From the NCBI RefSeq assembly GCF_049686335.1, contig NZ_JBAVHX010000015.1, positions 124,001-188,000 on the forward strand: a stretch of 64,000 bases of DNA, read 5' to 3'. Source of the DNA: Buttiauxella sp049686335 (lineage in GTDB: Bacteria; Pseudomonadota; Gammaproteobacteria; Enterobacterales; Enterobacteriaceae). The notes beneath the pieces are model-generated. The model worked only from the letters and a program-made list of their open reading frames with translations, was not told the DNA's origin and searched no databases. Position numbers and translations under genes: made by a program. Positions 17,277-25,910 of the stretch are shown in pieces (within the stretch, counting starts at the first letter, position 1; each line of letters starts with the position of its first letter).

Positions 17277-18230
17277 ATGACGGATAAATTGACCTCCCTG
17301 CGTCAGCTAACTACAGTTGTTGCGGACACTGGGGATATTGCGGCAATGAAGCTGTATCAACCGCAAGATGCTACCACTAACCCATCTCTGATCCTGAATG
17401 CAGCGCAGATCCCTGAATACCGTAAACTGATTGATGATGCGGTGGCCTGGGCGCGTGAGCAGAGCAGCGATCATGCACAACAGGTTGTGGATGCAACTGA
17501 CAAGCTGGCGGTGAATATTGGTCTGGAAATCCTGAAACTGATCCCAGGTCGTATCTCTACTGAAGTTGATGCTCGTCTGTCTTATGACACCGATGCCAGC
17601 ATCACTAAAGCAAAACGTCTGATCAAAATGTACAACGATGCGGGTATCAGCAATGACCGTATCCTGATCAAACTGGCTTCTACCTGGCAGGGCATTCGTG
17701 CTGCTGAGCAGCTGGAAAAAGAGGGCATCAACTGTAACCTGACTCTGCTGTTCTCCTTCGCTCAGGCGCGTGCTTGTGCTGAAGCTGGCGTGTTCCTGAT
17801 CTCTCCATTCGTAGGCCGTATCCTCGACTGGTACAAAGCGAATACTGATAAGAAAGAGTACGCACCGCAGGAAGATCCAGGTGTGGTTTCTGTTTCTGAA
17901 ATCTACCAGTACTACAAAGAACACGGTTACGAAACCGTGGTGATGGGTGCAAGCTTCCGTAACCTGGGCGAGATCATCGAACTGGCTGGTTGTGACCGTC
18001 TGACCATCGCACCTGCTCTGCTCAAAGAGCTGGCTGAAAGCGAAGGTGCGGTTGAGCGTAAACTGTCTTACACCGGTGAAGTGAAAGCGCGTCCAGAGCG
18101 TATGACTGAATCCCAGTTCCTGTGGAGCCACAACCAGGATCCAATGGCAGTTGATAAACTGGCTGACGGCATCCGTAAGTTTGCTATCGACCAGGAAAAA
18201 CTGGAAAAAATGATCGGCGACCTGCTGTAA
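17277..18230 (+). CDS. talB: Transaldolase B
   Basis: TalB is a 317-residue cytoplasmic enzyme of the non-oxidative pentose phosphate pathway, moving a dihydroxyacetone unit from sedoheptulose-7-P to glyceraldehyde-3-P. The Schiff-base lysine is K132 (ILIKLASTWQG), as in E. coli. The N-terminal DATTNPSLI and the C-terminal LTIAPALLKEL also match. Codon use is strongly biased (CTG, CGT, ACC), which fits a highly expressed gene. A strong terminator follows. Confidence 0.98.
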   Translation: MTDKLTSLRQLTTVVADTGDIAAMKLYQPQDATTNPSLILNAAQIPEYRKLIDDAVAWAREQSSDHAQQVVDATDKLAVNIGLEILKLIPGRISTEVDARLSYDTDASITKAKRLIKMYNDAGISNDRILIKLASTWQGIRAAEQLEKEGINCNLTLLFSFAQARACAEAGVFLISPFVGRILDWYKANTDKKEYAPQEDPGVVSVSEIYQYYKEHGYETVVMGASFRNLGEIIELAGCDRLTIAPALLKELAESEGAVERKLSYTGEVKARPERMTESQFLWSHNQDPMAVDKLADGIRKFAIDQEKLEKMIGDLL

Positions 18231-18237
18231 TCATTAA

Positions 18238-18267
18238 CGTGGCCGGTGTATTCCGGCCACGCTTTTT
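18238..18267 (+). terminator. talB terminator
   Basis: CGTGGCCGG (18238-18246) and CCGGCCACG (18253-18261) form a 9-bp GC-rich stem with a 6-base loop, followed by CTTTTT. Confidence 0.9.
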
Positions 18268-18340
18268 AGTGTTTCACCCTGTCTGCAACTCCCTTCGCCG
18301 TGTATCATTCCGTTAAGTTTGCTGATTTCCCGGGAATGAT

Positions 18341-18928
18341 ATGAATACCTTACGCATTGGCTTAGTTTCCATCTCTGACCGCGCTTCAAGCGGTGTCTAT
18401 CAAGATAAAGGCATTCCGGCGCTCGTTGACTGGCTGGAAAAAACCTTAACCACTCCTTTTCAAATTGAAACCCGTTTAATCCCTGATGAACAACCGCTTA
18501 TTGAACAAGCGCTGTGTGAACTGGTGGATGAAATGGCCTGTCACCTGGTGTTAACCACGGGAGGCACTGGTCCTGCACGTCGTGATGTGACACCTGATGC
18601 AACGCTTGCCATAGCTGACCGTGTGATGCCTGGTTTCGGCGAACAGATGCGCCAGATAAGCCTGCAGTTTGTGCCAACGGCTATCCTTTCACGCCAGGTG
18701 GGGGTTATCCGTAAGCAGGCGTTGATCCTGAACTTGCCAGGCCAGCCAAAATCGATCCAGGAGACGCTCGAAGGCGTAAAAGATGCTGATGGCAAAGTTG
18801 TGGTGCCGGGGATCTTTGCAAGTGTACCGTATTGTATACAGTTGCTTGACGGCCCTTATATTGAAACTGATGCGGCTGTAGTAGCATCTTTTCGTCCTAA
18901 AAGTGCAATCCGAGAAATAAAGCTCTAA
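18341..18928 (+). CDS. mog: Molybdopterin adenylyltransferase Mog
   Basis: Mog is a 195-residue MoaB/Mog-fold enzyme that adenylylates molybdopterin before molybdate insertion. The family pattern GLVSISDRASSGVYQDKG at the start, TTGGTGPARRDVTPDAT (about 73-89) and LNLPGQPKS (about 130) are present. It has its own promoter region after the talB terminator. The downstream neighbour differs from E. coli: an MHS-type transporter is placed before satP. Confidence 0.95.
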   Translation: MNTLRIGLVSISDRASSGVYQDKGIPALVDWLEKTLTTPFQIETRLIPDEQPLIEQALCELVDEMACHLVLTTGGTGPARRDVTPDATLAIADRVMPGFGEQMRQISLQFVPTAILSRQVGVIRKQALILNLPGQPKSIQETLEGVKDADGKVVVPGIFASVPYCIQLLDGPYIETDAAVVASFRPKSAIREIKL

Positions 18929-19053
18929 AAATAGGTTGTTTGTGACATAAGATGTAGTGGCTATGGTATGTCATGTAGGGATGGTTATAGTAAGTTTTGC
19001 TTTACAGCAAAATGGAAACTTAAAACCACACTCATTTTCATGCGCAGGTTCTT

Positions 19054-20379
19054 ATGTCACAACAACTACATTCAACACAACGCACAAGACCTCTGAATCG
19101 TCAGGATTACAAAACCCTGACCCTTGCCGCTCTCGGTGGCGCCCTCGAGTTTTACGACTTCATCATTTTCGTTTTCTTTGCCACTGTTGTCGGCGCGCTA
19201 TTCTTCCCGGCGGATATTCCTGAATGGCTACGCCAGCTACAAACCTTTGGCATTTTTGCTGCGGGTTATCTGGCGCGCCCGCTCGGCGGCATCATCATGG
19301 CGCACTTTGGTGATTTGGTTGGCCGTAAGAAAATGTTCACCCTGAGCATTTTGTTGATGGCGTTGCCGACTCTGGCTATTGGTATGTTGCCAACCTACGA
19401 AACGCTCGGTATCGCCGCACCCGTTTTACTGCTGCTGATGCGTGTGCTCCAGGGCGCGGCGATTGGCGGTGAAGTCCCAGGCGCCTGGGTCTTCGTTGCA
19501 GAACACGTCCCCTATAAACGCATCGGCATTGCGTGCGGTACGTTAACCGCAGGCTTAACCGCTGGGATTTTGCTGGGTTCCGTTGTCGCGACCATCATTA
19601 ATACCTCGATGACGCAGCAGGCCATTCACGATGGCGGCTGGCGTATTCCGTTCTTCCTCGGCGGTATTTTCGGGCTGGTGGCGATGTACCTGCGCCGCTG
19701 GTTGCAAGAGACTCCAGTCTTTATTGAGATGCAGCAACGTAAAGCGTTGGCAGAAGAGTTGCCGTTGAAATCAGTCATCGTAAACCATAAAAAAGCCGTA
19801 GTGGTTTCGATGCTATTGACCTGGTTGCTGTCCGCAGGAATTGTGGTTGTCATATTAATGGCGCCAACCTGGTTACAAAAACAGTTGGGTATCGCTCCCG
19901 CGCTGACGCTTCAGGCCAACAGTATTGCGATTGTCATGCTGTGTATTGGTTGTATCGTGGCGGGGCTGGTTATCGACCGAATTGGTGCCAGTAAAACCTT
20001 TATTATCGGCAGTTCACTACTGGCCGTATGCAGCTGGATGTTCTATCACCTGACAGCCAGCCACCCAGAATATCTGTTCTTTTTATATGGCCTGGTCGGT
20101 TTAAGTGTTGGTGTGGTCGGTGCTGTGCCGTATGTGATGGTCAGAGCATTCCCGGCAGAAGTGCGGTTTAGTGGGATCTCGTTCTCTTATAATATGTCGT
20201 ATGCGATTTTCGGCGGTCTGACGCCTATCTTCGTTACCATGTTATCGGCTGTCTCACCGATGGGGCCCGCCTGGTATGTGCTGGCACTGGCGCTGGTGGG
20301 TTTGGCGCTGGGGATTTGGCTGCGAAATGACTTAACGCATGAAGATAAAGTGGTTCAAAGGCCGCTACAACATTCATAA
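19054..20379 (+). CDS. MHS-family MFS transporter (metabolite:H+ symporter)
   Basis: The 441-residue product is a 12-TM major facilitator of the metabolite:H+ symporter branch (relatives ProP, ShiA, YhjE, KgtP). Typical features are GGALEFYDFIIFVFFA in TM1, the loop GDLVGRKKMF between TM2 and TM3, and RVLQGAAIGGEVPGAW in TM4. Substrate cannot be read from the sequence; carboxylates or betaines are usual. It is absent from this place in E. coli K-12 and lies between mog and the acetate/succinate transporter satP, convergent with the latter, so another organic acid substrate is a fair guess. Confidence 0.85.
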   Translation: MSQQLHSTQRTRPLNRQDYKTLTLAALGGALEFYDFIIFVFFATVVGALFFPADIPEWLRQLQTFGIFAAGYLARPLGGIIMAHFGDLVGRKKMFTLSILLMALPTLAIGMLPTYETLGIAAPVLLLLMRVLQGAAIGGEVPGAWVFVAEHVPYKRIGIACGTLTAGLTAGILLGSVVATIINTSMTQQAIHDGGWRIPFFLGGIFGLVAMYLRRWLQETPVFIEMQQRKALAEELPLKSVIVNHKKAVVVSMLLTWLLSAGIVVVILMAPTWLQKQLGIAPALTLQANSIAIVMLCIGCIVAGLVIDRIGASKTFIIGSSLLAVCSWMFYHLTASHPEYLFFLYGLVGLSVGVVGAVPYVMVRAFPAEVRFSGISFSYNMSYAIFGGLTPIFVTMLSAVSPMGPAWYVLALALVGLALGIWLRNDLTHEDKVVQRPLQHS

Positions 20380-20384
20380 AAAAA

Positions 20385-20410
20385 ACGCGGAGCCTGGCTC
20401 CGCGTTTTTG
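20385..20410. terminator. Bidirectional terminator between the MHS transporter and satP
   Basis: ACGCGGAGC (20385-20393) and GCTCCGCGT (20397-20405) form a tight stem with a 3-base loop, with A-run before and T-run after, between two convergent genes. Confidence 0.88.
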
Positions 20411-20435
20411 TTTCTTACCGCAGTGAAGACACTAA

Positions 20436-21005
20436 TTAGTGTTTTTCACCGATTGGCAAAACGGTGCGGCCGAACTGCTCGTTGAGCACTTCGCCCATTG
20501 CCAGGTAAATGGCAGATGAACCACAAACCAGACCCACCCAACCTGCAATGCGCACAATGCCTTCGTTGTCAGCCAGATGGCCGATAGCCAGCAGAGCAAA
20601 CAAGACCGTCAGGCTTGCGAACACGAACTGCAGCATGCGTGGCGCAGAAGCCAAAGTGCCGAAGAACATGAACAGCGTGAATACGCCCCACAGACCAAGA
20701 TACGCGCCAAGGAAGTGTGCGTTTGCCGCGTCTGCGAGACCCATCTTAGGCATGATCAGAATGGCGACCAGAGTCAGCCAGAAAGAGCCATAAGAAGTGA
20801 ATGCTGTCAGGCCGAAAGTATTACCTTTCTTAAATTCCAACAGGCCGGCAAAAATTTGTGCGATACCACCGTAGAAAATACCCATTGCAAGAATATTGAC
20901 ATCGAAAGGGAAGATGCCGGTGTTATGCAAATTGAGCAGAATGGTGGTCATGCCGAAGCCCATCAAGCCCAGGGGAGCTGGATTAGCCAACTTAGTGTTG
21001 CCCAT
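20436..21005 (-). CDS. satP: Acetate/succinate:proton symporter SatP (YaaH)
   Basis: SatP is a 189-residue, six-TM protein of the GPR1/FUN34/YaaH (AceTr) family. The signature NPAPLGLMGFGMTTILLNLHN at residues 7-27 is present, and the second family motif region FKKGNTFGLTAFTSYGSFW lies at about 58-76. It takes up acetate and succinate. RBS AGAGGAAC lies before the start. It is divergent from dnaK with about 300 bp between them. Confidence 0.95.
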   Translation of the reverse strand: MGNTKLANPAPLGLMGFGMTTILLNLHNTGIFPFDVNILAMGIFYGGIAQIFAGLLEFKKGNTFGLTAFTSYGSFWLTLVAILIMPKMGLADAANAHFLGAYLGLWGVFTLFMFFGTLASAPRMLQFVFASLTVLFALLAIGHLADNEGIVRIAGWVGLVCGSSAIYLAMGEVLNEQFGRTVLPIGEKH

Positions 21006-21152
21006 AGTTCCTCTAAAATTCGTCTAAAAATGGATATATGTAAGCGCCGCACAGCCGCGAAAGGGCAGCGGGGCGCGGCATCATAATCAGGCGCAGGTCG
21101 CGAGTCTATGATCTAAACAGGTGTGAAGATGAAAATTTTTTTTAGCTTGCCC

Positions 21153-21180
21153 CTTGATGGCGAGCTTACTGACCCCATCT
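21153..21180 (+). promoter_or_regulatory. dnaK heat-shock promoter P1 (sigma-32)
   Basis: GCCCCTTGAT (-35 region, CTTGAT 21153-21158) and CCCCATCT (-10, 21173-21180) are separated by 14 bp. This matches the sigma-32 consensus and the E. coli dnaK P1 layout. Confidence 0.9.
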
Positions 21181-21227
21181 TGTATGCAACCGCAGTTGAT
21201 GGACCTGAAAAAAAGCGTGTTTGGGCA

Positions 21228-21254
21228 GTTGAAAGACTCTTGTTTGCCCGCATA
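21228..21254 (+). promoter_or_regulatory. dnaK promoter P2 (sigma-32 type)
   Basis: GTTGAAA (21228-21234) and CCCGCATA (21247-21254) with a 12-bp spacer correspond to the E. coli dnaK P2 elements, about 50 bp before the dnaK start. Confidence 0.7.
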
Positions 21255-21301
21255 ACAGGTTCACGACCATATGACGACAAATTTTAAGTGGAGACGTTTA
21301 G

Positions 21302-23221
21302 ATGGGTAAAATTATTGGCATCGACCTGGGTACTACCAACTCTTGTGTAGCGATTATGGATGGTACTACTGCTCGCGTTCTGGAAAACGCCGAAGGCGAC
21401 CGCACCACTCCTTCAATTATTGCTTATACCCAGGATGGTGAGATTCTGGTTGGTCAGCCGGCTAAACGTCAGGCAGTGACTAACCCGCAGAACACACTGT
21501 TCGCGATCAAACGCCTGATTGGCCGTCGCTTCCAGGACGAAGAAGTACAGCGTGATGAAGCTATCATGCCGTACAAAATTATTGGCGCTGATAACGGCGA
21601 CGCATGGATTGACGTTAAAGGCCAGAAAATGGCACCTCCGCAGATCTCTGCTGAAGTGCTGAAGAAAATGAAGAAAACTGCTGAAGATTACCTGGGTGAG
21701 CCAGTTACTGAAGCGGTAATCACCGTTCCTGCATACTTCAACGATGCTCAGCGTCAGGCAACTAAAGATGCTGGCCGTATCGCAGGTCTGGAAGTAAAAC
21801 GTATCATCAACGAACCAACCGCAGCGGCTCTGGCCTACGGTCTGGATAAAGAAGTTGGCAACCGTACTATCGCGGTTTACGACTTGGGTGGTGGTACTTT
21901 CGATATCTCTATCATCGAAATTGATGAAGTTGATGGCGAAAAAACCTTCGAAGTTCTGGCAACCAACGGTGATACCCACCTGGGTGGTGAAGACTTCGAT
22001 AGCCGTCTGATCAACTACTTAGTGGAAGAGTTCAAGAAAGATCAAGGTATCGATCTGCGTAACGATCCACTGGCTATGCAGCGTCTGAAAGAAGCTGCTG
22101 AAAAAGCGAAAATTGAGCTGTCTTCAGCTCAGCAGACCGACGTGAACCTGCCGTACATCACTGCAGACGCTTCCGGTCCAAAACACATGAACATCAAAGT
22201 GACTCGCGCGAAACTGGAATCCCTGGTCGAAGACCTGGTAAACCGTTCTATCGAGCCGCTGAAAGTTGCACTGCAAGATGCTGGCCTGTCTGTTTCCGAT
22301 ATCCAGGATGTCATCCTGGTTGGTGGTCAGACTCGTATGCCAATGGTGCAGAAAAAAGTTACTGAGTTCTTCGGTAAAGAGCCACGTAAAGACGTTAACC
22401 CGGACGAAGCTGTTGCAATCGGTGCTGCTGTCCAGGGTGGTGTACTTGCGGGTGATGTGACTGACGTACTGCTGCTGGACGTTACCCCGCTGTCTCTGGG
22501 TATCGAAACCATGGGCGGTGTCATGACTTCACTGATTAACAAAAACACCACTATCCCGACTAAACACAGCCAGGTGTTCTCTACAGCTGAAGATAATCAG
22601 TCTGCAGTGACCATCCATGTGATTCAGGGTGAGCGTAAACGTGCTTCTGATAACAAATCTTTGGGTCAGTTCAACCTGGATGGTATCAGCCCAGCACCAC
22701 GCGGCATGCCGCAAATCGAAGTGACCTTCGATATCGATGCTGACGGCATTCTGCACGTTTCCGCGAAAGACAAAAATAGCGGTAAAGAGCAGAAAATCAC
22801 CATCAAGGCTTCTTCTGGTCTGAATGAAGAAGAGATCCAAAAAATGGTGCGTGAAGCAGAAGCTAACGCCGAGTCTGACCGTAAGTTCGAAGAACTGGTT
22901 CAGACCCGTAACCAGGGTGACCACCTGCTGCATAGCACTCGTAAGCAAGTTGAAGAAGCCGGTGACAAACTGCCAGCTGACGACAAAACTGCAATCGAGT
23001 CTGCTTTGACCGCGCTGGAATCTTCTCTGAAAGGCGAAGACAAAGCTGACATCGAAGCGAAAATGCAGGCACTGGCGCAAGTTTCTCAGAAATTGATGGA
23101 ACTGGCTCAGGCACAGCACGCTGAACAACAAGCAGGCAACGCGACTGATGCTGGCAACTCTGCTGGCAAAGACGACGATGTTGTTGATGCTGAGTTCGAA
23201 GAAGTTAAAGACAAAAAATAA
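21302..23221 (+). CDS. dnaK: Molecular chaperone DnaK (Hsp70)
   Basis: DnaK is a 639-residue ATP-dependent chaperone that works with DnaJ and GrpE in folding, disaggregation and control of sigma-32. The nucleotide-binding domain has DLGTTNSCVA (8-17), VYDLGGGTFDISI (about 193-205) and GGQTRMP. The interdomain linker DVLLLDVTPLSLGIETMGG follows near 388. The substrate-binding domain and helical lid end with the conserved DDDVVDAEFEEVKD tail. The strong bias toward preferred codons fits very high expression. Confidence 0.99.
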   Translation: MGKIIGIDLGTTNSCVAIMDGTTARVLENAEGDRTTPSIIAYTQDGEILVGQPAKRQAVTNPQNTLFAIKRLIGRRFQDEEVQRDEAIMPYKIIGADNGDAWIDVKGQKMAPPQISAEVLKKMKKTAEDYLGEPVTEAVITVPAYFNDAQRQATKDAGRIAGLEVKRIINEPTAAALAYGLDKEVGNRTIAVYDLGGGTFDISIIEIDEVDGEKTFEVLATNGDTHLGGEDFDSRLINYLVEEFKKDQGIDLRNDPLAMQRLKEAAEKAKIELSSAQQTDVNLPYITADASGPKHMNIKVTRAKLESLVEDLVNRSIEPLKVALQDAGLSVSDIQDVILVGGQTRMPMVQKKVTEFFGKEPRKDVNPDEAVAIGAAVQGGVLAGDVTDVLLLDVTPLSLGIETMGGVMTSLINKNTTIPTKHSQVFSTAEDNQSAVTIHVIQGERKRASDNKSLGQFNLDGISPAPRGMPQIEVTFDIDADGILHVSAKDKNSGKEQKITIKASSGLNEEEIQKMVREAEANAESDRKFEELVQTRNQGDHLLHSTRKQVEEAGDKLPADDKTAIESALTALESSLKGEDKADIEAKMQALAQVSQKLMELAQAQHAEQQAGNATDAGNSAGKDDDVVDAEFEEVKDKK

Positions 23222-23246
23222 TCGCCCTTTGAGCGGTTTGTAACTG

Positions 23247-23280
23247 GCACGGGCGTCGAGGTTTTCCTCTACGCCCGTGC
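23247..23280 (+). other. dnaK-dnaJ intergenic hairpin (Tpke11 region of E. coli)
   Basis: GCACGGGCGT (23247-23256) pairs with ACGCCCGTGC (23271-23280), and an inner GAGG / CCTC extends the stem. There is no T-run, so it is more likely an RNA-processing or attenuating structure than a full terminator. In E. coli the small RNA Tpke11 is annotated in this 90-base gap. Confidence 0.6.
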
Positions 23281-23306
23281 ACGCATGTTAGGGGCAGACA
23301 AAAAAG

Positions 23307-24446
23307 ATGGCGAAGAGAGACTATTACGAGGTTTTAGGCGTTCCGAAAAACGCGGAAGAGCGTGAAATCAAGAAAGCCTATAAACGCCTGGCAATGAAGT
23401 TCCACCCGGATCGTAATCAGGGTGACAAAGAGTCTGAGGCGAAGTTTAAAGAAATTAAAGAAGCCTACGAAATCCTTACCGACGAGCAAAAACGTGCAGC
23501 CTACGATCAGTACGGACATGCTGCGTTTGAGCAGGGCGGTATGGGCGGCGGCGGTCACGGCGGATTTGGTGGCGGTGGCGCTGATTTCGGCGATATCTTT
23601 GGCGACGTATTCGGCGATATCTTCGGTGGTGGCCGTCGTCAACGCGCTTCCCGTGGTGCCGATTTACGCTACAACATGGACTTAACGCTGGAAGAAGCGG
23701 TTCGTGGCGTCACCAAAGAGATCCGCATTCCAACACTTGAAGAGTGTGACGTTTGTCATGGTAGCGGCGCGAAAGCGGGCTCCAAACCACAAACTTGCCC
23801 GACGTGTCATGGACAAGGCCAGGTGCAAATGCGCCAGGGCTTCTTCACGGTGCAGCAAAGCTGTCCACACTGTCAGGGTCGCGGTTCGATTATTAAAGAT
23901 CCGTGTAACACCTGTCATGGTCATGGCCGGGTAGAAAAAACCAAAACGCTGTCGGTGAAAATCCCGGCGGGCGTTGATACCGGTGACCGTATTCGTCTTG
24001 CTGGTGAAGGTGAAGCCGGTGAGCATGGCGCTCCATCAGGTGATTTGTACGTTCAGGTGCAGGTCAAGCAGCACCCAATCTTCGAACGTGAAGGCAATAA
24101 CCTGTATTGCGAAGTGCCAATTAACTTTGCAATGGCGGCACTGGGTGGCGAGATTGAAGTGCCAACACTGGATGGTCGTGTAAACCTGAAAGTGCCTGGC
24201 GAAACGCAAACTGGCAAACTGTTCAGAATGCGTGGCAAAGGGGTGAAATCAGTACGTGGCGGGGCTCAGGGCGACCTGTTATGCCGCGTTGTGGTGGAAA
24301 CACCTGTCAGCCTGAACGAAAAGCAGAAGCAGTTACTGCGCGATCTGGCTGAAAGTTTTGGTGGGCCAAGTGGCGAAAAGAACAGTCCGCGTTCAAAGAG
24401 CTTCTTTGATGGCGTGAAGAAATTCTTTGATGATTTGACCCGCTAA
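23307..24446 (+). CDS. dnaJ: Co-chaperone DnaJ (Hsp40)
   Basis: DnaJ is a 379-residue type I J-protein that delivers substrates to DnaK and stimulates its ATPase. The J domain (1-70) contains HPD at 33-35. A Gly/Phe-rich linker follows (about 76-110). Four CxxCxGxG zinc motifs (CDVCHGSG, CPTCHGQG, CPHCQGRG, CNTCHGHG) lie at about 146-205. Two beta-barrel client-binding domains complete the protein. It is co-transcribed with dnaK through an 85-bp gap with a hairpin. Confidence 0.98.
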   Translation: MAKRDYYEVLGVPKNAEEREIKKAYKRLAMKFHPDRNQGDKESEAKFKEIKEAYEILTDEQKRAAYDQYGHAAFEQGGMGGGGHGGFGGGGADFGDIFGDVFGDIFGGGRRQRASRGADLRYNMDLTLEEAVRGVTKEIRIPTLEECDVCHGSGAKAGSKPQTCPTCHGQGQVQMRQGFFTVQQSCPHCQGRGSIIKDPCNTCHGHGRVEKTKTLSVKIPAGVDTGDRIRLAGEGEAGEHGAPSGDLYVQVQVKQHPIFEREGNNLYCEVPINFAMAALGGEIEVPTLDGRVNLKVPGETQTGKLFRMRGKGVKSVRGGAQGDLLCRVVVETPVSLNEKQKQLLRDLAESFGGPSGEKNSPRSKSFFDGVKKFFDDLTR

Positions 24447-24470
24447 ACTCCACACTTCTTTGTGTAATAC

Positions 24471-24508
24471 AAAAGCCTGAATCGGATAATTTGGATTCAG
24501 GCTTTTTT
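24471..24508 (+). terminator. dnaKJ operon terminator
   Basis: AAAAGCCTGAATC (24471-24483) and GATTCAGGCTTTT (24494-24506) form a 13-bp stem ending in a T-run. Confidence 0.9.
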
Positions 24509-24666
24509 ATGCGCCTAATCTGGATCCGCTTAACAGCTCTTTCATTTCGTTTTAACCGAGTTATTCTCGCAATATAATCTACTTTTCTCGATGTGTCAGG
24601 CAGGCTATGCTTAAGACAAATTAAAGCCCTAAATTTTTAAGGCTCTTGAATGGGTTGGATGAAAGA

Positions 24667-25845
24667 ATGACCAAAAAACTAAAACGCTTTTTCCATAGCG
24701 ATGCCTCTAGCGGCATCTTTTTAATCCTTGCCGCAGTGCTGGCAATGGTTCTGGCTAATCTGGATGCCACCAGTCAGTTGTACCAATCGTTCTTGAATAC
24801 ACCGGTAGAAGTACGTATCGGTTCTCTGGATATCAGTAAAAACCTGTTGTTATGGGTTAACGATGCACTGATGGCCATCTTCTTCCTGATGATTGGTCTG
24901 GAAGTAAAACGTGAAATGGTCAGCGGTTCGCTTGCCAGTATGCGTCAGGCGTCGTTCCCGGTAATTGCCGCATTGGGTGGCATGGTTATCCCTGCAGCAA
25001 TCTATTTGCTGTTCAATTTCCACGACCCAATCACCCGTGAGGGATGGGCAATCCCGGCAGCAACGGACATTGCCTTTGCGTTGGGTATCCTCGCATTGTT
25101 GGGGAATCGTGTACCGGTGGCACTCAAAGTGTTCCTGATGGCACTGGCGATTATTGATGACCTGGGCGCGATTGTTATCATTGCTCTGTTCTACACCAGC
25201 GACCTTTCTGTGCTTTCGCTGGCGGTTGCCGCCGGGGCAATTGCGGTGCTGGCATTGCTGAATATCTGCAACGTGCGCCGTACCGGTTTGTATATTCTGG
25301 TCGGTGTGGTGTTGTGGACTGCGGTGCTGAAATCCGGTGTTCATGCCACGCTGGCAGGGGTCATCATCGGTTTCCTGATCCCGCTGAAAGAAGTGAAAGG
25401 GCGTTCACCGGCAAAAGAACTGGAGCACGTGCTTCATCCTTGGGTCGCGTTCTTGATTCTGCCTTTGTTCGCTTTCGCCAATGCGGGCGTATCGCTGGAT
25501 GGTGTCACCTTTGCGGGCTTAACTTCATTGTTACCGATGGGGATTATGGCAGGTCTGTTCATTGGCAAGCCGCTTGGAATTAGCTTGTTCTGTTGGGCTG
25601 CACTGAAGCTGAAGCTGGCGACCTTGCCAGAAGGAACCACCTGCAAAGAAATTATGGCGGTGGGCGTGCTGTGCGGCATTGGCTTCACCATGTCTATCTT
25701 CATCGCATCACTGGCGTTTGATGGTGCGGATCCTGCGCTGATTACCTGGGCAAAACTGGGTATATTGTTAGGGTCGCTGCTTTCAGCAGTGGTGGGGTAC
25801 TGCATGTTGAGAAGCCGTTTTAGCCAGCAACTCCAGCATAATTAA
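24667..25845 (+). CDS. nhaA: Na+/H+ antiporter NhaA
   Basis: NhaA is a 12-TM electrogenic antiporter exchanging two protons for one sodium; it protects against salt and alkaline stress. From the chosen start the Na+-binding pair is D164-D165 (MALAIIDDLGAI), and D134 in AATDIAFALG is also present. VGVLCGIGFTMSIFIASLAF is the conserved TM11 region. Start 24667 (MTKKLKRFF) fits the family N-terminus; an in-frame Met at 24646 would add seven residues and cannot be excluded. nhaR follows after a hairpin. Confidence 0.93.
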   Translation: MTKKLKRFFHSDASSGIFLILAAVLAMVLANLDATSQLYQSFLNTPVEVRIGSLDISKNLLLWVNDALMAIFFLMIGLEVKREMVSGSLASMRQASFPVIAALGGMVIPAAIYLLFNFHDPITREGWAIPAATDIAFALGILALLGNRVPVALKVFLMALAIIDDLGAIVIIALFYTSDLSVLSLAVAAGAIAVLALLNICNVRRTGLYILVGVVLWTAVLKSGVHATLAGVIIGFLIPLKEVKGRSPAKELEHVLHPWVAFLILPLFAFANAGVSLDGVTFAGLTSLLPMGIMAGLFIGKPLGISLFCWAALKLKLATLPEGTTCKEIMAVGVLCGIGFTMSIFIASLAFDGADPALITWAKLGILLGSLLSAVVGYCMLRSRFSQQLQHN

Positions 25846-25853
25846 TTAACCGA

Positions 25854-25878
25854 CTAACGGCTCTTCTGGAGCCGTTAG
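25854..25878 (+). other. nhaA-nhaR intergenic hairpin
   Basis: CTAACGGCTC (25854-25863) and GAGCCGTTAG (25869-25878) form a perfect 10-bp stem with loop TTCTG. No T-run follows, so it is probably a partial terminator or an mRNA stabiliser between the two genes. Confidence 0.6.
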
Positions 25879-25910
25879 CTTATGGAATATTTCTCAGGGA
25901 GCGAAAACGC

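Noticed and set aside
17307..18131. 274-codon open frame antisense to talB
   Set aside because: talB has extreme codon bias, which removes stops on the other strand; the translation has no recognisable domain and no RBS.
24509..24666. hokC/sokC-type toxin-antitoxin between dnaJ and nhaA
   Set aside because: The gap is only about 160 bp after the terminator and contains no hok-like peptide or sok RNA.
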